Source: an uncultured Granulosicoccaceae bacterium (GTDB taxonomy: Bacteria > Pseudomonadota > Gammaproteobacteria > Granulosicoccales > Granulosicoccaceae). From it: 64,000 bases of DNA. The stretch is from assembly GCA_937930305.1 (NCBI GenBank), contig CALGLE010000001.1:62001-126000 (forward strand). Reading direction: 5' to 3'. The notes beneath the pieces are model-generated. The model was not told where the DNA came from, searched no databases, and saw nothing but the letters and a program-made list of their open reading frames with translations. This document shows, in pieces, positions 45,961 to 54,890 of the stretch. A program made the position numbers and the translations under genes. Numbering within the stretch: position 1 is the first letter of the stretch; every line of letters starts with the position of its first letter.

Positions 45961-46350
45961 TCAGGAGAGAGTGGGAGGTCCGCGAATGGAGTGTGAATCT
46001 GTCCAAAGCGCGATAGGACTGGTGGGTTCTTGCAGTCGTACCGTTCTTTGGATGGATTGCACGTGAACTAGGCAACTAGCTACAGGCTTTAACCCATACA
46101 ATCCAGCAAAGGCGTGGTACACCGTACAGTCGGCTTCAGCCTTGGTGCTGTTCGGCTGTTTGTGCGGCATATGGTCGTGATGGTGATGACCATCGGTGTG
46201 AGCCATTAGCCGATCAGGCAGGTGATGACCATCGAATACCGAGATGACTTCAGAGCCGTGCAGATGCCCGACAATGTGCACGTTGGACGCAAATTGACCC
46301 ACGCACAGCGCTAAAACGAGCAAGCAATGTATGATCGGATTCTGTTTCAC
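45961..46350 (-). CDS. Small exported His-rich protein heading the zinc-type cluster
   Basis: This 129-residue protein has an N-terminal hydrophobic segment (IIHCLLVLALCVGQFASN), a His-rich middle (DGHHLPDRLMAHTDGHHHHD), two Cys (near 75 and 93) and an IRGPPTLS C-terminus of a kind common in small metal-related proteins (DUF2946-like). The start is a GTG at 46350 with no ribosome site: the 22 bases before it are a palindrome. It is first of five genes in one direction and is probably a periplasmic metal handler. Confidence 0.65.
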   Translation of the reverse strand: MKQNPIIHCLLVLALCVGQFASNVHIVGHLHGSEVISVFDGHHLPDRLMAHTDGHHHHDHMPHKQPNSTKAEADCTVYHAFAGLYGLKPVASCLVHVQSIQRTVRLQEPTSPIALWTDSHSIRGPPTLS

Positions 46351-46372
46351 AACTAAAACTATAGCCTTAGTT
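46351..46372. promoter_or_regulatory. 22-bp imperfect palindrome, candidate metal-regulator operator
   Basis: The plus strand reads AACTAAAACTATAGCCTTAGTT, symmetric at 18 of 22 positions around a CTATAG core. It directly abuts the GTG of the first gene in the zinc-type cluster, and TATAGT on the minus strand could be a -10 box giving a nearly leaderless mRNA. Position suits a Zur-like repressor, but it does not match the classic gammaproteobacterial Zur box exactly. Confidence 0.4.
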
Positions 46373-46542
46373 CAGGTAAAAAGGGGAAATGGCAGTATCT
46401 TCGTTTTCTGTTACTGCGGTCGATCCCGTCTCTCATGTCCTTTCGAAATCGAAAGATTCCACGGCCCACACCGCATCCAATGGATTCGGTCGTGCACATA
46501 TAAAGAACCGTTGATCACTTAGCAGATGAGAATTCACTCGCT

Positions 46543-47568
46543 TTAAGCGAGCTCAGGATGCCCATACGCTTCTGGGTATGTCATGGGGTGAATCGGCCCG
46601 AGTGGCACCACATTATTCCAGGAGCGGCCAAAATACCCTTGTTTGCAGTGATCCAAAGAATTACTTTGCTCAACACCGGGTAAGGCGTATACCCGGCACA
46701 GCCAACGCCACAGATGTGGATAGTCAAGAATTTTCGCCGCATTTAATTTCATACGTAAGTAGTAAACGGGATCATGGCGAAACAGAGTTGGGTAAAGGCG
46801 AAGATCAGCTTCGGTAAACCTATCCCCAGTGAGAAAGGGTCGCTGATCTGATGCCAGTAACGATTCCAATTCTGCCAATGTATCGAAGTAGTTCCTAAAA
46901 GCGGTTGCGTACACTGCTTGATCGGAAGAGAAACCGGCTTTATACGCGCCGTTGTTTATATTGCTATAAATTTTATCGTTTAATTTTTCTATATCACTTT
47001 CCAGTGATGCTGGATACAAATTCCAGCGAGCATCTTCTTGAATGTTGCTACCCAAGGCTTTCGCATGGGTATTTAACATACGTATTATTTCAGCACTTTC
47101 ATTGTTCACAATACGTTGGGTTTTCTTGTCAAACAAAATGGGCACAGACCCTTCGCTAGAACCTTCAGCCGCATAGATTTCTTTGGCTAGCCGATAGCTT
47201 TTTCCCGTTGCTGTCTCTGTCGTGCATTCTGGTAAAGCAGCGCCCGTGAGAGTTGACACTCGACTGGGGTTGAACTCCCACAGGTTTGGCGCTACGGGAT
47301 CTGTTTCATCTGTTCTACTCGGAAACGCTACATCCAATGAAACAGCGTATTGCAATCCCAGAACATTGCGGGCAAGCGTCGCCCGGTGACACCACGGGCA
47401 ATTAAACGCTACGAATAAATGATAACGATTAGGCTCGGCCGGGAAGTCAGCATCGCCAATCGAATGCCTGAAGCCACTTACACCACGAACAAATTCCCCT
47501 TTCAAGCGGCGTTGATGCGAGTTGGCTTGAGATTCTTCTTTAGAAGTATCTGTAGAATGATCAGACAT
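46543..47568 (-). CDS. Glutathionyl-hydroquinone reductase, CPWC form
   Basis: This 341-residue GST of the Xi/ECM4/YqjG class reduces glutathionyl-hydroquinones (and some other glutathione conjugates) through an active-site Cys. The site is Cys57 in FNCPWCHRATLARN, and a second Cys60 is unusual: the family normally has CPWAHR. RYHLFVAFN before it and the NESAEIIRML segment are typical. It is the last gene of a four-gene operon; a paralogue with CPWA lies two genes upstream. A small inverted repeat spans its stop codon (46537-46551). Confidence 0.9.
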   Translation of the reverse strand: MSDHSTDTSKEESQANSHQRRLKGEFVRGVSGFRHSIGDADFPAEPNRYHLFVAFNCPWCHRATLARNVLGLQYAVSLDVAFPSRTDETDPVAPNLWEFNPSRVSTLTGAALPECTTETATGKSYRLAKEIYAAEGSSEGSVPILFDKKTQRIVNNESAEIIRMLNTHAKALGSNIQEDARWNLYPASLESDIEKLNDKIYSNINNGAYKAGFSSDQAVYATAFRNYFDTLAELESLLASDQRPFLTGDRFTEADLRLYPTLFRHDPVYYLRMKLNAAKILDYPHLWRWLCRVYALPGVEQSNSLDHCKQGYFGRSWNNVVPLGPIHPMTYPEAYGHPELA

Positions 47569-47582
47569 TAAAATGGTACCTA

Positions 47583-48170
47583 TTAACCACGTAATCGATA
47601 ATGCAAAATAATGGGCACAGCCAATTCTTCTTCATCACTTAAGTGCCGTACCAACAGTGACTCAATATGCGTTGTCACTGTGTGTAGCTTTCCCGCCTCA
47701 TCCATAGAACGCTGGTTATTACTTTGCATCAGCCGAATCGTTTGATTCGCAGCTTGGGTGAAGTCATCTAACCCTCGGTGCAAAACAACATGATCCTTTT
47801 CTAGAATATCCAATCCAACTTTAAAACTAGAGTCTGCTGCCAAGAGCTCAGGAAAGTAGCTGCGATCTTCCCATCCATGGTGGCCATGAAGATTGTTTAC
47901 TAACGCGCCACCTCGATAGGACAGGTTACTGGCGAATTCCTGTGAATCCTTTTTTCCATCAAGAAAAAGCTCTGTGTCTTTACGCACCGTCGCACTTAAG
48001 CGCCTAAACATTTCATGCGCTCCCAGCCATTGGCGTGTTAGTTCTTTAAAGCCTGCATGAGACTCCCAACTATCGCGCGGATACCGGGCAAGTAGCGTTT
48101 GCATTTCAGGCGGCATCCCGTCGGTTCGAATGTCCGAACTTTTGAGTCTAGCACCCGCTAAATCATCCAT
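47583..48170 (-). CDS. Hemerythrin HHE-domain protein
   Basis: This 195-residue helical protein carries the diiron hemerythrin-type ligand pattern: HHGWEDRSYFPEL, LEKDHVVLHRGLDDF and RHLSDEEELAVPIILHY. The soluble single-domain form may bind oxygen or nitric oxide, sense redox state or help iron-sulfur repair. It overlaps the upstream reductase gene by 8 bp and is followed after 14 bp by the second reductase, so it is translated with them. Confidence 0.86.
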   Translation of the reverse strand: MDDLAGARLKSSDIRTDGMPPEMQTLLARYPRDSWESHAGFKELTRQWLGAHEMFRRLSATVRKDTELFLDGKKDSQEFASNLSYRGGALVNNLHGHHGWEDRSYFPELLAADSSFKVGLDILEKDHVVLHRGLDDFTQAANQTIRLMQSNNQRSMDEAGKLHTVTTHIESLLVRHLSDEEELAVPIILHYRLRG

Positions 48171-49146
48171 TTAATTCAGCACGATCATGAGGTGCCGTAA
48201 AATCAATATCTGGTCCGAGAGGTACGACACGCGATGGATTTACCGACTCGTGGCTTGCGTAGTAGTGGTTTTTAATATGCTCCATGTTCACTGTGGAGCT
48301 GACACCCGGTTGTTGATACAGATCCCGTACGTAACTCGATAAGCTGGGGTAGTCGGAGATGCGTCTAATGTTGCATTTAAAATGCCCTACGTACACTGGA
48401 TCAAACCGAACTAGGGTTGTAAATAATCGCCAGTCCGCTTCGGTAATTTGGCTACCCGCTAAGTAGCGCCGTGAAGCCAGACGTTCATCTAACCAATCCA
48501 ATGTGTTGAATAAAGGTGTTATCGCTTCCTCGTAAGCTTCTTGAGTTGTCGCGAAGCCACATTTATATACGCCGTTATTCACAGATTCGTAAATGCGCTC
48601 ATTTAATTCATCAATTTCAGTGCGAAGAGGCTTTGGATAAAAATCCCCCGCTTTCGCACCCACCTCATCAAACGCTGAATTAAACATACGAATGATCTCT
48701 GGGGATTCGTTCGATACGATGGTTTTTGATTGTTTGTCCCACAAAACTGGCACCGTAACGCGCCCAGAATAATCGGACATGGCAGCGGTGTATATCTGAT
48801 ACATATAGTCAGCACCATTAACTTCATCGGGCACCACACCATCCCCGGATTGAAACGTCCAACCCTTATCTGCCATAAACCAGTGCACGGTAGACACCGA
48901 TATCATGTCTTCCAGGCCCTTTAGTTTCCTATAAATTAAGGTACGGTGAGCCCAAGGACAAGCCAGTGATACATACAGATGATATCGGCCAGCTTCGGCT
49001 TTAAACCCAGCATCTCCTGAGGGCCCAGCTGTGCCATCTTTAGTCACCCAGCTACGAAACTGCGGCAGTTTACGAACAAATCGTCCGCCAGTTGAACTGG
49101 TGTCGTACCACTGATCAACCCACTGGCCGTCTTGAAGAAGTCCCAT
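48163..49146 (-). CDS. Glutathionyl-hydroquinone reductase, CPWA form
   Basis: This 327-residue enzyme of the ECM4/YqjG family has the canonical site Cys63 in LACPWAHRTLIYR. The NESPEIIRMFN and TEADWRLF segments follow as in the family. I chose the ATG at 49146 (GAGA before it); the frame stays open to 49194. It belongs to an operon with the CDGSH-GltS fusion upstream and hemerythrin downstream. It probably regenerates hydroquinone from glutathione adducts. Confidence 0.92.
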   Translation of the reverse strand: MGLLQDGQWVDQWYDTSSTGGRFVRKLPQFRSWVTKDGTAGPSGDAGFKAEAGRYHLYVSLACPWAHRTLIYRKLKGLEDMISVSTVHWFMADKGWTFQSGDGVVPDEVNGADYMYQIYTAAMSDYSGRVTVPVLWDKQSKTIVSNESPEIIRMFNSAFDEVGAKAGDFYPKPLRTEIDELNERIYESVNNGVYKCGFATTQEAYEEAITPLFNTLDWLDERLASRRYLAGSQITEADWRLFTTLVRFDPVYVGHFKCNIRRISDYPSLSSYVRDLYQQPGVSSTVNMEHIKNHYYASHESVNPSRVVPLGPDIDFTAPHDRAELNG

Positions 49147-49212
49147 AATTTTCTCTGTATTTTTAAAATGATAACGTAATTCTGTTATATACAAGCGCGC
49201 ACAGTGAACCGC

Positions 49213-50754
49213 TTACTCCATCACTCCAGCAAATCGAACACCGCTCAAATCAGCCATTTCTCGTTTCCATGTAGTGATATCGTCCAGACACAATTTTGAT
49301 AGATCATTGTGACCACAGGCACGAGCTAGAACCTGCATAAGTTCGATACTTGCTCCAAAATAACGAGCGAGTCTTTCAGCACTTGTTTGTACATGTAAGC
49401 GAGCTCTAAGCTCCGGCTTTTGCGTGGCCACCCCAGCAGGACAATTGTTCGAATTACACATTCTGGCTGCTATACAACCCACCGCTTGCATAGCTGAATT
49501 TGAAACGGCAATAGCATCGGCACCCAGTGCCATGGCCTTGACAAAATCTTCAGCGACTCGTAAACCACCGGTTATGACTAAGGTGACTTCACCACCCGTT
49601 TTGGCATCTAGTCGTTTGCGCGCTCTAGCTAATGCGGGAATGGTGGGGACGGAAATGTTATTTCGGAACAATAAAGGTGCCGCTCCAGTGCCTCCACCGC
49701 GCCCATCAAGGATGATGTAGTCAGCTCCAGCGTCCAGTGCGAAGTCTATGTCGTCCTCAATCCGATTTGCTGAGAGTTTAAATCCGATAGGAATTCCACC
49801 AGAACGTTCACGAACTTCATCACTGAGTTTTCGAAAGTCGTTCGCGGTTCTAAGGTCGGAAAACGTGGACGGGGATATCGCGCTTTGACCAGGTTCAAGG
49901 CCTCGCACTTGAGCAATTTTTCCCTGTACTTTGTTGCCCGGCAAATGCCCTCCTGTACCTGTCTTAGCCCCTTGCCCACCTTTAAAATGAAAAGCCTGAA
50001 CACGTTCGACCAAACCTATGTCCCACCCAAATTTAGCCGACGCTAATTCATAGAAGTAACGTGAATTTTCTGCCTGCTCCTCGTTCAACATGCCACCCTC
50101 GCCCGAACAAATTCCCGTGCCCGCAAGCTCCGCCCCGCGCGATAAAGCAACTTTGGCCTCTTCTGATAAAGCCCCATAACTCATATCAGAAACAAACAAC
50201 GGTATATCAAGCGTCAACGGTTTCCTAGCACGAGGCCCAATGGTCACTGACGTTGACACTAGTTGATCATCTAACAATGGCTTCTTCGCCATCTGAACCG
50301 GCAGTATTTGTATATCATCCCAGTGAGGAAGATCTTTTCTTGGCACCCCCATTGAACCCATTTCACCATGATGCCCAAGCTTCGTTAACCCATCCCTGGC
50401 AAGTTCATGAATAGTTGCTACGGTGGGTTCTTCCGGAGTGGGCGCAGCCTCTGGCGCACCCTCTTTCGTCTTAGGAGCAGGCGCTGTATCGCCGATGGCT
50501 AATGATCCCAACGTGGCATGAGTGCCATCGCAGAAAGGAGCGGTCGCACTGGACTTACACTGACACAAAGCGACGTGCCCTGTCTTTTCAGCAGTAAATT
50601 TAAGTGGCCGTATGGACGTATCTCGATGCGAGCCATCACAAAACGGTTGCGAGGCGGATTTGCCACATCGACACCATAAATATTCCTTCCCAGCTTCCAA
50701 ACTCACTTTCGCCGGGACCTTAGCTGCTATAACCGGTACGTTGTTATTGCCCAT
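49213..50754 (-). CDS. Two CDGSH iron-sulfur domains fused to a glutamate-synthase FMN domain
   Basis: The 513-residue protein carries two CDGSH cluster motifs: Cys28, Cys30, Cys39, His43 (CRCGKSASQPFCDGSH) and Cys64, Cys66, Cys75, His79 (CQCKSSATAPFCDGTH). After an Ala/Pro/Glu linker (~90-110) comes a stand-alone GltB FMN barrel with LSRGAELAGTGICSGEGGM, GGQGAKTGTGGHLPG, DYIILDGRGGGTGAAP and the Cys cluster MCNSNNCPAGVATQKP. The glutaminase domain of true glutamate synthase is missing. It is first in the operon, divergent from a LysR gene. The likely role is an FMN/Fe-S redox enzyme using glutamate-like or unknown substrates. Confidence 0.9.
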   Translation of the reverse strand: MGNNNVPVIAAKVPAKVSLEAGKEYLWCRCGKSASQPFCDGSHRDTSIRPLKFTAEKTGHVALCQCKSSATAPFCDGTHATLGSLAIGDTAPAPKTKEGAPEAAPTPEEPTVATIHELARDGLTKLGHHGEMGSMGVPRKDLPHWDDIQILPVQMAKKPLLDDQLVSTSVTIGPRARKPLTLDIPLFVSDMSYGALSEEAKVALSRGAELAGTGICSGEGGMLNEEQAENSRYFYELASAKFGWDIGLVERVQAFHFKGGQGAKTGTGGHLPGNKVQGKIAQVRGLEPGQSAISPSTFSDLRTANDFRKLSDEVRERSGGIPIGFKLSANRIEDDIDFALDAGADYIILDGRGGGTGAAPLLFRNNISVPTIPALARARKRLDAKTGGEVTLVITGGLRVAEDFVKAMALGADAIAVSNSAMQAVGCIAARMCNSNNCPAGVATQKPELRARLHVQTSAERLARYFGASIELMQVLARACGHNDLSKLCLDDITTWKREMADLSGVRFAGVME

Positions 50755-50820
50755 TAATGCGTTCCCGTTTCAAAAGTAAAACCACTGAATGTTCTATCGT
50801 ATGAATTAGAATATAGGGTT

Positions 50821-50870
50821 ATAATAAATCGTACAATTAAATATTATCGAATTAATAATTCTAATTATTA
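50821..50870. promoter_or_regulatory. AT-rich divergent control region with two palindromes (probable LysR sites)
   Basis: A perfect 8+2+8 palindrome, TAATAATT-CT-AATTATTA, occupies 50853-50870, eight bases before the LysR start. A second inverted repeat, ATAATA (50821-50826) with TATTAT (50842-50847), lies beside it. Both sit between the LysR gene and the CDGSH-GltS operon, where a LysR dimer would bind. Confidence 0.6.
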
Positions 50871-50877
50871 GACCTAT

Positions 50878-51837
50878 ATGGGCCAGATAGAAGACTTACG
50901 TCATTTTGTGCAGATCGTCGAACTCGGCAGCATCGGCAAAGCGGCTGATCAAGCGGGCATTGCAAAATCGGCAATGAGCCGAAAACTGCGCATGCTCGAA
51001 GAACGCATGCAAACGGTGTTAATTACAAGAACCACTCGTCAGTGGTCGCTCACCGAAGCGGGCCGAGAATACTATGACCGCGGGTTGAGTATTCTCAACG
51101 GATTTGATGAGTTTGAAGCGGGCATTCGCCATGAGAATTTAGCTTTAGCCGGAGAGATAAGAATTTCGGTACCCCTGTATTTTGGCAAAATCCGCTTAAC
51201 GCAATATTTCTTAGAATTTTGTAATTCCCATCCCGACGTACATCTTAATGTGGACTTCAGCGACAGACTGGTGGATGTCATTGATGATCATTTTGATTTA
51301 GTTATAAGGATTTCCGATTTACAAGACTCATCATTAATCGCACGAAAATTATGTGAGACTCGCCATATCTGTTGCGCAAGCCCTGAGTATTTAAAAAACA
51401 ATACACCCATTAAAGAACCGCAGGACATCCGCTCACACCGCATCATTCAGTACGGCGCAACCAGAAGACCAAAATGGAGCTTCACACGAAAAGCCTCTTC
51501 CACTGAAAGCCCCTCCAGCAAACGCGCTGCAACCACGACGATACCGTTAGTGGCTTCAATGAATTCACACGATGGAGAGTTTCTGATTAATGCAGCTGAA
51601 GATGGACAAGGAATTGTCATGGTGCCTGATTTTTTAGCCAGCGCTTCACTAGAATCCGGCAGATTGCTGCAACTATTGAAACCTTACGAGCAAGCCCCAC
51701 GCGGTGTGAATATTGTCTACCCCAGCAAAAGATACTTACCCCACCGAACCCGGGTGTTTATGGAATTTTTAATTGAAAAATTCATTTCACAGGCTGGCAC
51801 GACCCCTACGCCAGCACCTACATCCACACCCACATAA
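50878..51837 (+). CDS. LysR-family regulator of the redox operon
   Basis: This 319-residue LysR protein has a DNA-binding helix (FVQIVELGSIGKAADQAGI, then KSAMSRKLRMLEERM) and a substrate domain with RISDLQDSSLIARKL and GQGIVMVPDFLA, like the group-related LysRs (YafC/DmlR type). It is divergent from the CDGSH-GltS operon over 123 bp, hence its probable target. A short Pro/Thr tail (TPTPAPTSTPT) ends the protein. Its last 20 bp overlap the converging transporter gene. Confidence 0.88.
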   Translation: MGQIEDLRHFVQIVELGSIGKAADQAGIAKSAMSRKLRMLEERMQTVLITRTTRQWSLTEAGREYYDRGLSILNGFDEFEAGIRHENLALAGEIRISVPLYFGKIRLTQYFLEFCNSHPDVHLNVDFSDRLVDVIDDHFDLVIRISDLQDSSLIARKLCETRHICCASPEYLKNNTPIKEPQDIRSHRIIQYGATRRPKWSFTRKASSTESPSSKRAATTTIPLVASMNSHDGEFLINAAEDGQGIVMVPDFLASASLESGRLLQLLKPYEQAPRGVNIVYPSKRYLPHRTRVFMEFLIEKFISQAGTTPTPAPTSTPT

Positions 51838-53596
51838 TCATTGGAACACTGATACAAACGATCACAACATCCAGCGGCAACCCCAAACGCCAATAGTCAC
51901 CGAAATGATAACCACCCGGCCCCATAACTAAGGTGTTTGATTGGTGGCCAATAGGCGTTAAATATGGAGATGCGGCCCCTATGGCAACGGCCATAAGAAA
52001 GGGCTCTGGGGGAAGCGCTAACTGAACGGATAGACTGAAAGCAATCGGCGCCATAAGAACAGCGGTCGGAGTGTTATGCACCACATCAGACAACAACATA
52101 GAAACAATAACAATGGCTGCTAGCAGCCCCCAAATGGGAAGATCCGTTGCCACCCCCGACATGGACAAGGCAATAAGGTCCGTTGTTCCGGTTTCTTGTA
52201 ATGCCTCTCCCACTGGGATTAAAAACCCGAGCAACACAATAACCGGCCATTCAATACTTCGATACACCTCGCGCAGTGAAATCAAATTCAATAACACTAA
52301 CCCACCAACAACGCCCATGAAAGCAATTTGTACTGGCACCAGTCCTAGCGCTGCTAACAGAATCCCTAATCCAAAGAGGAAGGGTGTGAGAAAAGTACTG
52401 CGTTTCGGAATGGGTTCAAAACCCCGATTTTTTATGGCTAAACAACCCAGTTCTGAACACAATTCCATTAAACGATGTGTGTCGCCTTGCAACAACAGCA
52501 CATCACCCACTTTAAATCGAACGTGCTTTAACAGAGCCCGTGGCGCTCGGCCCTCTCTAGCGACCGCTAGTAAATTAACGCCAAATCGCTTATGCATGTT
52601 TAGACCACGCATCGATTGACTCTCTATAACAGAATGCGGCATGACTACCGCTTCAATAAAACGCACATCGCTAGACTTCAGTGTTTCTTGGTCTGGGGTT
52701 TCTGCACCGATCTCAACTAAATTGGGATCTTCAAATAGAGGTTGTAAAGCTTCACTTTCCCCTTTCATGATGAGTACATCCCCAGCCCGGATGCCTTCCA
52801 CAGTTCTAGGCGCTAACCTGCGTTTTCCATTACGCACAATAGCCACAACGCTGACGTCATTCTCGCATCGTTGCTCTAGCTCTCCCACAGTTGAGGAAGT
52901 GAGTTCAGATGTTTCCGGGACACGCAACTCAGTCACATACCGAGCGATCGAAAGTACGTCTTCCGCCTTTCCCTCTGTTGTATGGCCCCGTTTAGGCAGT
53001 AATCGTGGGGCTGTTAAAACGATAAAAGTAATCCCGCCGACCGCAACAGCTAACCCAACAGGTGCAAAATCAAACATTCCAAACGCTTGACCCGCTTGCT
53101 CTTCCCGATAAGAAGAAATAATGATATTCGGTGGAGTTCCAATTAAGGTGGTTAACCCACCGAGTAAGCTGGAAAAAGACAGAGGCATTAATAAATCCGA
53201 TACTGGGCGTTTCGCACGACGAGCATCACGAACGGTGATCGGAAGCATTAAAGCTAGCGCTCCAATGTTATTCATAAAAGCAGAAAGCAATGCAGTGATT
53301 GAGCAGTTCGCCGCTGTTTGTGTGATTCTCCTGCCCCGTGCGCGGGCGAGCAATCGTAAAAACATACCGACGACTCCGGAGGATCGCATCGCTTGGCTGA
53401 TAACCAATACGGCGGCAACCGTAATTACAGCTGGATGAGAGAACCCGTCAAAGGCTTTGGTCGCAGGTACGACACCGGTGGCGACTGCAGCAAGAAGGAC
53501 CATTCCAGCGACGACATCGTAACGCCAGCGATTCCAAACGAACAGACACATCGCGACGGCTAGCAAAACACTGATTGTTATTTGGTGCAATGTCAT
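51818..53596 (-). CDS. SLC13-family permease with two TrkA-C domains
   Basis: The 592-residue protein is an SLC13/DASS-type sodium-coupled anion transporter: paired membrane blocks (about 1-200 and 400-592) flank a cytoplasmic section with two TrkA-C (RCK-C) domains (about 215-290 and 300-385; VGDVLLLQGDTHRLMEL). SFSSLLGGLTTLIGTPPNII is the conserved SNT-like hairpin and its counterpart is DVVHNTPTAVLM. Sulfate or a dicarboxylate is likely; RCK-C versions often carry sulfate. Its end overlaps the LysR end. Confidence 0.9.
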   Translation of the reverse strand: MTLHQITISVLLAVAMCLFVWNRWRYDVVAGMVLLAAVATGVVPATKAFDGFSHPAVITVAAVLVISQAMRSSGVVGMFLRLLARARGRRITQTAANCSITALLSAFMNNIGALALMLPITVRDARRAKRPVSDLLMPLSFSSLLGGLTTLIGTPPNIIISSYREEQAGQAFGMFDFAPVGLAVAVGGITFIVLTAPRLLPKRGHTTEGKAEDVLSIARYVTELRVPETSELTSSTVGELEQRCENDVSVVAIVRNGKRRLAPRTVEGIRAGDVLIMKGESEALQPLFEDPNLVEIGAETPDQETLKSSDVRFIEAVVMPHSVIESQSMRGLNMHKRFGVNLLAVAREGRAPRALLKHVRFKVGDVLLLQGDTHRLMELCSELGCLAIKNRGFEPIPKRSTFLTPFLFGLGILLAALGLVPVQIAFMGVVGGLVLLNLISLREVYRSIEWPVIVLLGFLIPVGEALQETGTTDLIALSMSGVATDLPIWGLLAAIVIVSMLLSDVVHNTPTAVLMAPIAFSLSVQLALPPEPFLMAVAIGAASPYLTPIGHQSNTLVMGPGGYHFGDYWRLGLPLDVVIVCISVPMIMWVWM

Positions 53597-53646
53597 CCAA
53601 TGTTCCTTAGGAATCTGTGTAAGGCGGTCAAAACCACTCCGGCACC

Positions 53647-54873
53647 CTACAAATCAGGAAGAAACCACACGGCTGAAAATATACACAAAGCGGCAACGGC
53701 GAGCACACCGAATAATTCAGCAAACCCCCAAGAACTGTGCACCCAAGCGATGAACGGTACGGCCGTTGCCATGACTGTGAAAGTGACAACATATCGCATA
53801 CCGTAAGCTCGGCTTCGCCATTCACCGCGCACCATGCGCCCCACGAGCACATCATTAATCGGGATTTGGCCAAACACCACCAACATAAACGCGATCGCAA
53901 CAACCAGTGCGGCTAACCCACTGAGCTGTATCATTAGAGTAAAGAACAAGGCCTGTAAAATGGCAACACAAATAAACACAACGCGCACGGAATACTTGTC
54001 TACCAGGTAACCCACAACGAGCTGTGCAAAGGCTGCCACAGTGAACACGATAAAAGTGTACCAACCCACTAGGGTAGCGGTATCCGCCATAGCGCCTAAT
54101 CGTTCATCAAACACTTTTGGCAATGCAAAGGTTGTGCTTTGAAATATAAGCCCACCCATTGCTGTGGTAAAAAATATGATGGCAAAAACACGTATGAGCG
54201 TGCTTTTAGAATATCGAGTGGCTTCTGTTTTTCCTGCGATGAATGCAGCAGAACTTGCCACTGTCGGATGTTGGGTGCGCAGAAAAACCAAGTAAAGTAA
54301 CCCGACACCCACCGATACCATACCCGAAATAACAAACGCACTTCGCCAGCCTGCCGTATCAATTAAAAAACCTGTAATCAGCGCGGCGCAGGCAACTCCC
54401 ATATTCCCAAAGACGCCATTAATTGCTAAAGGAATGCCGGTTTTTTGTCTTCCGTCGACAACCATGGCCAAACCGACTGGGTGGTAAATGGCAGCAAACA
54501 CACCGATAAAGGTCAGCGCTAACGCAATTTGGACAGGGTTATTAGCCATACTGGCAAAGACAGAACTTAACCCAATTCCAATAAAGAATACGAGCATCAT
54601 TCCGTCCCGACTCCACTTATCTGCTAACCACCCTGCAGGAATTGCGCAAACACCAAAAGCGATAAAACCTGGCGTTGCATAGGGAATCAGTTCGGCGTAG
54701 CTTAAATTCCATTCTTGAGTTAATCGCAATGCGGCCACACTGGCAAATATCAACATAAAAAAGTGGTCGAGAAAATGACCCATGTTGAGAAATAAAAATC
54801 TAACTTGGCCGGTATTAACTGTAATTTCTACGATTCCTGGTCTTTGCTGTAGTGAGCATAACATCCCACCCAA
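53647..54873 (-). CDS. MFS transporter
   Basis: This major facilitator protein of 408 residues from the first possible ATG has about 12 helices. GHFLDHFFMLIFASVAALRL begins helix 1, GWLADKWSRDGMM is the loop-2/3 motif A region, and the second half begins at ~220. The start is uncertain: the ATG at 54873 has GGTGGG near it, and the ATG before GHFLDH at 54783 would skip a 30-residue tail. The pattern resembles nitrate/cyanate-like or fosmidomycin-type MFS proteins; substrate unknown. Confidence 0.85.
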   Translation of the reverse strand: MGGMLCSLQQRPGIVEITVNTGQVRFLFLNMGHFLDHFFMLIFASVAALRLTQEWNLSYAELIPYATPGFIAFGVCAIPAGWLADKWSRDGMMLVFFIGIGLSSVFASMANNPVQIALALTFIGVFAAIYHPVGLAMVVDGRQKTGIPLAINGVFGNMGVACAALITGFLIDTAGWRSAFVISGMVSVGVGLLYLVFLRTQHPTVASSAAFIAGKTEATRYSKSTLIRVFAIIFFTTAMGGLIFQSTTFALPKVFDERLGAMADTATLVGWYTFIVFTVAAFAQLVVGYLVDKYSVRVVFICVAILQALFFTLMIQLSGLAALVVAIAFMLVVFGQIPINDVLVGRMVRGEWRSRAYGMRYVVTFTVMATAVPFIAWVHSSWGFAELFGVLAVAALCIFSAVWFLPDL

Positions 54874-54890
54874 TACATCAAAGAATCACT

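Noticed and set aside
45902-46075. Longer N-terminus for the DUF2796 protein
   Set aside because: It would bury a clear signal peptide that begins at the ATG at 45901, which has AGGAG upstream.
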